Assembly: GCF_907164915.1 (NCBI RefSeq)
Contig: NC_061862.1
Span: forward strand, 76,275,718-76,339,717
Length of the DNA stretch: 64,000 bases
Reading direction: 5' to 3'
Origin: Impatiens glandulifera
Lineage: Eukaryota > Streptophyta > Magnoliopsida > Ericales > Balsaminaceae
Shown: positions 56,336 through 64,000 of the stretch, one piece after another
How the letters are laid out: each line of letters starts with the position of its first letter
Numbering within the stretch: the first letter of the stretch is position 1
Translations under genes and position numbers: made by a program
Notes under the pieces: model-generated
Told to the model about the DNA's origin: nothing
Database searches by the model: none
What the model saw: only the letters and a program-made list of their open reading frames with translations

Positions 56336-57029
56336 AATAAATAAAAATTAATTTTATGATTTTATACAATTTTATATTAAAAAGAACAAATTTATATTTC
56401 TAAATTAAAAATATATTATTTATTAAAATAAATAAATTAATATAATTAACTTTTTTTAATATTTTAATATTTTTATTATTTAATTAATTTTATATTTAAA
56501 TATATATATTTTGAAATTGTCGACATATACCATAATTAATCATTTATATAAATTATAATAATATATAATTAATATTTTAAAATAAACTTTTATAATTTTA
56601 AATAAACTCTTATACAAGTTTATAATTATATCACTAATATATTTGTGTTATTTTATTTATCATAAGCCATTTTCGTTGGTATATTCATCCAATCCATTAA
56701 TTCAATCACATGACTAAGTTTCTCCCAAAATAGAACCAAATCATGGATTGATGAAGCATATTGTTTCATCCATGCACAAACGAAACGTTGATGACACAAA
56801 TATACTTTACTAAAAATAATTAATTTGAGTTTAAATTTAAATAATTTAGAGATTTGCAGTAATTAAATTACTATTTGATTTTTTAGAAATCCATTGTTAA
56901 ATTAAAAATAATTAATTTAAAAGATTATTTATTTGAAAATAAAGTCCCCAATTGATTTTTGAAAATCAATAAACTAGCATGCATACGTGTACAAACATAT
57001 TTTAACAAGAGTTTCTTCAAATTTGTAGT
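56336..57029. other. AT-rich intergenic DNA
   Basis: No gene or repeat that I can name. Confidence 0.5.
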
Positions 57030-58145
57030 TTTTTTAGGAAAATGACTTAGTGTCATTTCATTAAAAAAAACCTCAAAAAAGAGAAAATGAGTTTCAAGAA
57101 ACAAAGCTAGACAGACCCTAGATTTGTTGATAATATCAAATGAGTTTCAAACAATTGAATTATAGAACAAACAGAAAAACGAACAATTGAATTACAAACA
57201 AGTAATCAAACAAGAACTATTTGAACATTCTTTTCCTTGTAATGATTTTATAGGAGATATTTCATCTTTGACTGAGCTTCCAACTGTTTTCATTAATCGA
57301 AATTTTCCTCCAAATATGTATGAGAGTGTTTCCATCAGAAATAATATCATCTCAAACTTTTCCTTCCGTTCTCTTATTATTGCTATGAATTCTTGTATTT
57401 CTTTCTCTCCAAATATTGTAAACTAGGGCTCTAAAGAAGCATTTGGAAACATTTGCATAACAACTATCACCCTTAACCTTTTTCTTTACAAGCTTTATGA
57501 TTTCGTTCCATGTACCTGGATATTTAGTGGTATTCATGTTCAGAGCAAAATTGATCTACAACTTGGATACAAATGCGCACTCCCCAAACAAGTGGTCAAT
57601 ACTTTTCTCTTTTACTACGCAGATTGAGCAATTCACATCTGGAATATTCTTATACTTCTTAATTATGTCTCTTTTCACCAATTTTTTCCTGAATGTTAGT
57701 CAAAGAATGAATTGGTTGCGAGGTATAACCTTTGAAGACTAGACTACTTTATGTCAATCGACCACCACCTCCTTTGTTCTAATGATCTTCCATACTTTTC
57801 CTGCCACGAACTTTCTATTCATAACAGTATCTCATATCTTTGTATCATTGTTTCTATTGAATTTTATATCATTGATCAAATTTAGAATTATGACTCCTTC
57901 TAGTATACTCTTGAGAATAAAGTTGTATTTTCCTTTTTGAATATCTCAAATTGAGTACAATAGACATTTTCTTATGATTCTAATAGATTGGAAATTCTCC
58001 CAAAGAATTATGGGATTGTTCTCTAACCATGGATCATGCCAGAATAATATTCTCCTTCCATTACCGATTCTGAACTTCATCATCTGATATGCCTCTCCTC
58101 TAGTTCATAAGATTTTTATTCAAGGACCATGCCATTTCATTTTTG
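57030..58145 (-). pseudogene. LINE (non-LTR retrotransposon) 3' relic with zf-RVT region
   Basis: Minus strand from the right: KFRIGNGRRILFWHDPWLEN (58080-58020), KVWKIIRTKEVVVD (near 57790-57750), IPRNQFILWLTFRKKLVKRD (57725-57665), IPDVNCSICVVKEKSIDHLF (57640-57580), TWNEIIKLVKKKV (57510) and FFRALVYNIWRERNTRIHSN (57450-57390). This is the order of the zinc-binding region after the reverse transcriptase in plant L1-type LINEs (F.W....W...P...C..C....E...HLF..C, and IW.ERN.R.). Stops and shifts abound. The 3' end near 57050 (complement of CATTTCATTAAAAAAAACC) is LINE-like too. Confidence 0.75.
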
Positions 58146-58559
58146 ATTTCATAAATTCATAGTTTGGTGATACTCGGGAAAGGGCTTAGTGCTTCATTCT
58201 CCGTACCCGTTTTAAAAATGGTCTCTAATTATAAATTTGGCTTTTGAAAATCAGTTGTATAACATTTTATTTTAACCGATTATTCTCTCAGTCCTAGACA
58301 TGCGTAGGTTTGTGCATATTTAAATAATTGTAACAAAAATTATTTAAATATTGGTACATACTGTCTATGATGGCTAGGGAGGAAAATACTTGAAGAATAT
58401 CAGTTTTAAAAACATTAGGCTTTAACAATAAATCTTGAACAAGCCTTTGTCAAAAAGAATTTGTAAAAATATCCCAATAATATTTTAAAATCATTTTCTA
58501 ATTTTTTGGGGTTTTAGAAAATGGGTTGAGGTTCCAAAATTACAAAAATAATTTCCTTA
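58146..58559. other. Intergenic DNA
   Basis: No gene is seen. Confidence 0.4.
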
Positions 58560-58802
58560 GGTCGAATTCATTTTATCGACCGAGGCTAAAAAGTCCTTGT
58601 TCTTAGTTAGGAACCCCTCGGTACGGGTTCAAGATCCTCAGACGAGGTGCGAAAGTCCCTAAATTGGGGTGCTAAGGCCTATCAGTCCTTGGGTAGAATT
58701 CTCGATCGGGTGCCAAAATTCTTAGTCGAACCTCTCGGTCATAGGTAGAAGTCATCGTCCTGTGTTTGGGAGTTCTCGGTTGGGTGTGAGACTCCTCGGT
58801 CC
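58560..58802. repeat. Degenerate CTCGGT-type minisatellite hosting the copia insertion
   Basis: Loose ~50-60 bp units built on CTCGGTc.TAGGTAGAAGTCATCGtCCT. The same motif resumes at 63943-64000 on the other side of the retrotransposon, showing that the element inserted into this array. Confidence 0.65.
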
Positions 58803-59356
58803 TGTTGAGTCAGCTCATTTGGCAGCTGAGCCTAACAAATTAATAAAGCCCATTAGGGCATATTTAATTAAGGGAAAAAAACACAGCAGTTTTAGATTGG
58901 TTTTTCTCTCTCTCTCTCTCTCTCTTCCAACAGTTCTTCCTCCATTGAAGCAGCAATTCCTCCATTGAAGCAGCAGGTTCTTCTTCTGATTTCCTTTATC
59001 TCTTCTCCATTTGGTTAGCCATCTTTAATGATGATGATAATGTATGTGAATGACAAGTTAGGATGAGGTCAATTGATAACTTTTGTTAGATTACCTCTAG
59101 GCTTGTATTGAACTACATTGTATACCCATTTGATATAGTGGATGATTTAAGTGGCCGAAGTGTCCCGTGGTTTTTACCTAATTTGGGTTTTCCACGTAAA
59201 ATCTTGGTGTCCTGCTCTCTGTTTTTGATTGTTTGATGCTCAATTGTTTTGGCTGCCTATTTGATTACACAAAAGGGAAAAAGAATTGTTAGGCCTTGTT
59301 GTAGCTTGTTTATTTCTGAATTGCTAAATAGGTGCTATTATTCAATTTCTCCAACA
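58803..59356 (+). repeat. 5' LTR of the copia element
   Basis: TGTTGAGTCAGC...TCTCCAACA. It contains a (TC)n run at 58905-58925 longer than in the 3' LTR, and a duplicated CCTCCATTGAAGCAGCA. Confidence 0.95.
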
Positions 59357-59358
59357 AG

Positions 59359-59370
59359 TGGTATTAGAGC
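59359..59370 (+). other. Primer binding site
   Basis: TGGTATTAGAGC, one base from the usual TGGTATCAGAGC complementary to initiator Met-tRNA, two bases after the 5' LTR. Confidence 0.85.
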
Positions 59371-59405
59371 TGAGTTCGTTTGGTGGTGATTCTTGTATAA
59401 TTCAA

Positions 59406-62400
59406 ATGGAAGAATCGTTGAGCAGTAATGGAACGATGATCAAACTCACAACTACCAATTACACAATCTGGAAGTCACGGATAGAGGACTTATTGTGTAA
59501 TTATGATTATGAAGACACTATTTTGGGTGATAAAGGCAAACCAGAGGCTATGACAGATGGAGATTGGAAGAAGCTGAACAGAAAGGCAGTTGGTAAAATC
59601 AGGCAATGGGTTGACAACAGTGTGTATCAGCATGTGGCTACTGAAGTTAATGCTTATAAGGTGTGGACTATTTTGAGTGAGCTGTATGAGAAGAACAACA
59701 CTCAAAACAGAGCATTTCTATTTAGGAAGCTTTGCTCGTTGAAATATCAAGATGGGTCTTCTATGTCTGAGCATCTAAATGCTTTTCAGGAGATTCTAAA
59801 TGAGTTGGCTGCGATAAGAATGAAATTTGATGATGAGCTTCATGCTATGTGTTTGATTAATTCTCTGCCTGATAGTTGGGAAACACTTGTGGTTTCAATT
59901 ACCAATTCTGTTCCACAAGGTAAGCTCACTTTGAAAATGATGAAAGAGAGCGTGCTGAATGAAGAGGCTAGAAGAAAAGAACAGGGCTTCTCGACTCCAA
60001 GTCAGGTGTTCGTGACTGAGAAAAGGAGTAGAAGTAAAAGTAAAACTCCAAAGAATCGCAGTGGCAGTTCAGACAGGTCACGGGGAACATCTAGCTCGAG
60101 AAAAGAGATTACATGTTATCATTGTGGCAAGCCAGGACACAAGAAGTATCAGTGCAGATCTTTGAAGCGGGAACAAAAGGAGAATAAGCAAGATGGAAGT
60201 AGTAAGGTTGCAGATGTGGGTGGTAACGACATCGATATTGTTTACGACAATGATAGTATCAACCTTGTTTCTCAAGATACACAATGGGTGGTAGACTCAG
60301 GTGCTTCTTATTATGTCACCAATCGTTGTGATATATTTGCTTCTTACACTAGTGGACAGTTTGGTTCAGTGACGTTGGGAAACCATGTTACGTGTAAGAT
60401 TGTTGGAAAAGGAGATGTCTGTTTGGATACTAACACTTCGTGCAAGCTACTTTTGAAGAATGTTCGACATGTTCCTGATATTCGGATGAATTTGATCTCT
60501 ACTGGTATTCTTGATGATGAGGGCTATCATAGTTACTTTGGTGAAGGAAAATGGAAACTCACTAAGTGATCTTTGGTGATAGCTAAAGGAAAGAAGGTCG
60601 GTTCTCTTTATGTGACAGAAACTAAGTCTTACGGGGGAGAAGCAAATGCAGTTAATGATTGTTCAGCACAGCTTTGGCATAAGAGACTTGGTCACTTAAG
60701 TCAGAATGGCATGCAAGTTCTCTCCAAGACAATCGATCTCCAGGGCTTAAAGACCACAGATTTGAAGATATGCACAGATTGCTTAGTTGGTAAGCAACAT
60801 AGGGTTTCCTTTAAAAGTTTCTCTCCATCTAGGAAGCCCAATATCCTAGATATGGTTCACACAGACATATGTTTTATGGATTTCTTGACTTTAGGTGGTG
60901 CTCATTATTACATCACTTTTATCGATGATTGCTCAAGGAAGGTGTGGGCATATTGCTTGAAGACTAAGGATCAAGCATTGGATTACTTCAAGTTGTTTCA
61001 TACTGAAGTGGAGAGAGAAACTGGGAAGAAGTTGAAATGTGTTCGTTCGGACAATGGTGGCGAATACAGAGGACCATTTGTGGAATACTGTAAAAGTCAT
61101 GGGATTAAGCTTTTGAAGACTGTTCCAAAAACACCTCAACAGAATGGAGTTGCAGAGAGGATGAACAGGTCTATCAATGAGAGAATTTTGTGTATGTTGT
61201 CTCATGCTAAGTTGCTAAAATCCTTTTGGGGAGAAGCAATGAAGACAACGGTTGATCTGATAAACCTTTCACCCTCAACTCCTTTAGATGGCGACGTTCC
61301 AGAAAGAGTTTGGAGAGGTAAAGACGTCTCTTATGATCACTTCAGAGTTTTTGGTTGTAAAGTGTTTGTTCATGTTCCTCGAGATGAGAGAGCTAAGCTT
61401 GATAGCAAGACGAGACAGTGTATCTTTATTGGGTATGGTCACGGAGAATTTGGGTACCGATGTTGGGATCCGGTTAACAAGAAACTCATTAAAAGCAGAG
61501 ATGTGGTATTCTTTGAAGATCAGACCATTGAAGACTTTGAGAAAAAAGAAAAGCCGAAGTCTACAGAGAATGAATTGCCTGACAATGGTAGGATTCGTAC
61601 ACCACAATCACAGCCCAATGATGTGGAGAATGCCCAAGTTTAGGTTGATGAGACTCCTTTAGTTGATGCTGAGCCAACAGAGGAAGCTGAACAAGATGAC
61701 GATAGTTCTCTAGAGCCACCTGATGATCAGTATATTAGAAGATCTAGTAGGCAGCGACAACCTTCTAGTAGGTATCCTCCCAATGAGTATGTGATGTTGA
61801 CTGACGGGGGAGAACCAGAAACCTATCAAGAAGTATTGTCTCATGAAAACAAGAACAAGTGGTCGGTGGCAATGCAAGAAGAGATAAATTCTTTACAAGA
61901 GAACGAGACTTATGACTTGGTGAAACTTCCGAAAGGAAAGAAGACTTTGAAGAACAAGTGGGTATTCAAGTTAAAGTATCAAGAGAATAGCTCACAACCT
62001 CGATACAAAGCAAGACTGGTTGTGAAGGGCTTTGGACAGAAAAAGGGAATTGATTTTGAAGAGATCTTCTCACCGGTTGTGAAGAGGTCATCCATCAGAG
62101 TTGTGTTAGCATTGGCTGCTAGTCAAGATTTGGAAATTGAACAACTGGATGTGAAGACTGCATTTCTCCATGGTGACTTGGAGGAAGAGATCTATATGGA
62201 ACAACCTGAGGGTTTCAAAGTTAAAGGTAAAGAAGATCTTGTCTGCAGGTTGAGGAAAAGCTTGTATGGGCTCAAGCAAGCGCCTAGACAATGGTACAGG
62301 AAATTTGACTCTTTCATAGAAGCAAATGGGTACAGTAAGACTACTTCTGATCATTGTGTTTTCATCAAGAGATACGGTGTTGATGATTATGTTATTCTTC

Positions 62401-63383
62401 TGCTCTATGTTGATGATATGCTGATTGTTGGGCAAGATATTGCGAAAATTGAGAAGCTCAAAAGGGAGTTGAACAAGTCTTTTGCGATGAAGGATTTGGG
62501 TTCAGTGAAACAGATCCTAGGCATGGAAATCACAAGAGACAGAAAGAACAGAACACTTTGGCTATCACAGGAGAAGTACATTGAGAAGGTACTTGAGAGG
62601 TTTGCAATGAAAAATGCAAAACCGGTTTTAGTTCCACTTGCAGGTCATTTCAAGTTAAGTTCTAAACAATGTCCTACAAGTGAGAAAGATAAAGATGAAA
62701 TGAAGAATGTACCTTATGCCTCTGCAGTTAGTAGTCTTATGTATGCCATGGTATGTACAAGACCGGACATAGCACACGCAGTTGGTGTTGTTAGTCGGTA
62801 TCTCTCCAACCCAGGCGAAGAACATTGGTTGGCTGTTAAGTGGATTCTCAGATATCTTCGAGGCTCTTTGAAAGCACGTTTATGTTTCGGAAGTGATACT
62901 CCTATTTTGGAAGGCTTTACAGATTCTGATATGGCGAGTGATGTTGATTCAAGAAAATCTGTATCAGGTTTTTTGGTTACCTTTGCAGGCGGTGCTGTTT
63001 CGTGGCAGTCAATGTTACAAAAGTGTGTTGCTTTGTCTACTACAGAAGCTGAGTATATTGCAGCTACTGAGGCATGTAAAGAGGTGTTATGGATGAAGAA
63101 GTTCCTACAAGAGTTGGGCCAAAAGCAAGAGAAGTTTACTTTGTTTTGCGACAGTCAAAGTGCCATTCATCTCTCAAAGAATTCAGCTTTTCATTCGAGA
63201 TCCAAACACATCGACGTGAGATATCATTGGATACGTGATGTGCTTGAGGCAAAAGAGCTGAAGTTGGAGAAGATTCATACAAGTGAGAATGGTGCTGATA
63301 TGTTTACGAAATCCTTGCCTAAGGACAAGTTTGAAGATTGTCGGGAGAGAGCGGGTTTATTGGAGCCCGCGAAGTTGTGCTGA
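59406..63383 (+). pseudogene. Copia gag-pol polyprotein with two in-frame stops
   Basis: One frame of 1326 codons from ATG 59406. Gag (TNYTIWKSRIEDLL, UBN2-type) leads to a CCHC knuckle CYHCGKPGHKKYQC at ~237-250; protease WVVDSGAS with Asp ~297; GAG-pre-integrase LWHKRLGHL; integrase acidic triad about D487, D549, E584 (HTD, SDNGGEY, NGVAERMN); reverse transcriptase with FLHGDLEEEIYMEQPEGF and YVDD ~1001-1004; RNase H with STTEAEYIAATEA and KHIDVRYHWIRD, ending in the ADMFTKSLPKDKFED tail. TGA at 60567 (between protease and integrase) and TAG at 61641 (between integrase and RT) interrupt an otherwise intact frame with no frameshift. Each stop is one base from a sense codon, so they may be recent, though readthrough cannot be excluded. 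Confidence 0.9.
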
Positions 63384-63394
63384 TGGGGGAGATT
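63384..63394 (+). other. Polypurine tract
   Basis: TGGGGGAGATT between the polyprotein stop and the 3' LTR; the plus-strand priming site for reverse transcription. Confidence 0.8.
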
Positions 63395-63942
63395 TGTTGG
63401 GTCAGCTCATTTGGCAGCTGGGCCTAACAAATTAATAAAGCCCATTAGGGCATATTTAATTAAGAAAAAAAAACACAGCAGTTTTAGATTGGTTTTTCTC
63501 TCTCTCTCTCTTCCAGCAGTTCTTCCTCCATTGAAGCAGCAATTCCTCCATTGAAGCAGCAGGTTCTTCTTCTGATTTCCTTTATCTCTTCTCCATTTGG
63601 TTAGCCATCTTTAATGATGATGATAATGTATGTGAATGACAAGTTAGGATGAGGTCAATTGATAACTTTTGTTAGATTACCTCTAGGCTTGTATTGAACT
63701 ACATTGTATACCCATTTGATATAGTGGATGATTTAAGTGGCCGAAGTGTCCCGTGGTTTTTACCTAATTTGGGTTTTCCACGTAAAATCTTGGTGTCCTG
63801 CTCTCTGTTTTTGATTGTTTGATGCTCAATTGTTTTGGCTGCCTATTTGATTACACAAAAGGGAAAAAGAATTGTTAGGCCTTGTTGTAGCTTGTTTATT
63901 TCTGAATTGCTAAACAGGTGCTATTATTCAATTTCTCCAACA
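63395..63942 (+). repeat. 3' LTR of the copia element
   Basis: TGTTGGGTCAGC...TCTCCAACA, followed by the target duplication GGTCC. Confidence 0.95.
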
Positions 63943-64000
63943 GGTCCTAGGTCTGACTTCTCGGTCGAACACATCGGTCCTAGGTAGAAGTCATTGCTCC
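63943..64000. repeat. Continuation of the CTCGGT minisatellite
   Basis: GGTCCTAGGTCTGACTTCTCGGTCGAACACATCGGTCCTAGGTAGAAGTCATTG continues the array interrupted at 58802; the window ends inside it. Confidence 0.6.

Larger units (their letters stand above)
58803..63942 (+). mobile_element. Complete Ty1/copia LTR retrotransposon
   Basis: LTRs 58803-59356 and 63395-63942, 5-bp target duplication GGTCC (58798-58802 and 63943-63947), primer site TGGTATTAGAGC at 59359, polypurine tract TGGGGGAGATT at 63384, and a gag-protease-integrase-RT-RNase H order typical of copia. The two LTRs differ by only about half a dozen substitutions plus the length of a (TC)n run, so insertion is recent. Domain style is closest to the Tork/Tnt1-like lineage. 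Confidence 0.95.

Overview
This is a gene-poor, very AT-rich stretch of nuclear DNA from a flowering plant, probably a eudicot. The plant origin is shown by GT-AG introns, a plant-type PHD-finger gene, Ty1/copia LTR retrotransposons primed from initiator Met-tRNA, CACTA, hAT and Mutator-like DNA transposons, a LINE, dozens of MITE-like inverted repeats and many (TA)n tracts. I see no rRNA, convincing tRNA, CRISPR array or bacterial operon.

Layout. 1-4.2 kb: end of a CACTA-like element, a small non-autonomous copia-type element (1349-2633) holding a 45-bp minisatellite, an inverted solo LTR and a foldback element. 4.2-21 kb: a decayed CACTA element and then a tandem segmental duplication, copy A 5614-12756 and copy B 12757-about 20985. 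Each copy holds the right half of the CACTA element with its ~84-bp hairpin repeats, a tiny cysteine-rich secreted-peptide gene, a (TA)n tract, a ~1.05-kb AT-rich insertion, a hAT transposase relic, a second CACTA end and a MITE. 21-25 kb: broken relics of a KAS III (FabH-type) gene, a NAM-associated/PIF-type gene and a copia reverse transcriptase. 25-34.8 kb: AT-rich DNA with MITEs and Mutator-like inverted-repeat elements. 34.9-38.2 kb: the one ordinary host gene, a two-exon small PHD-finger protein whose 2.9-kb intron is filled with MITEs. 40.1-41.6 kb: a hAT element with perfect 8-bp target duplications. 43-50.9 kb: a possible solo LTR, then a large broken retroelement with plant-transposon ORFs and a 1.17-kb 3' LTR beside a CACTA end. 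52.3-52.8 kb: minisatellite. 53.9-56.3 kb: a third, diverged and inverted copy of the hAT relic plus peptide-gene block. 57-58.1 kb: LINE relic. 58.8-63.9 kb: a complete, young Ty1/copia element with 5-bp target duplications and near-identical LTRs, its polyprotein broken by two in-frame stops.

The most interesting item is the peptide family, found at 8211-8360 (-), 16566-16691 (-) and 55533-55682 (+). Each encodes a 41-49 residue product: a hydrophobic leader (shortened in one copy) and a dense six-cysteine tail, C-x2-CC-x5-CC-x-C. A TATA box and 5' leader are conserved upstream. The diverged third copy keeps the frame, the leader and every cysteine, while the segment between leader and cysteines has changed. 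I do not recognise the family. All three copies sit in the same order and orientation behind a hAT transposase relic, in a block that coincides closely with the gap between two CACTA ends.
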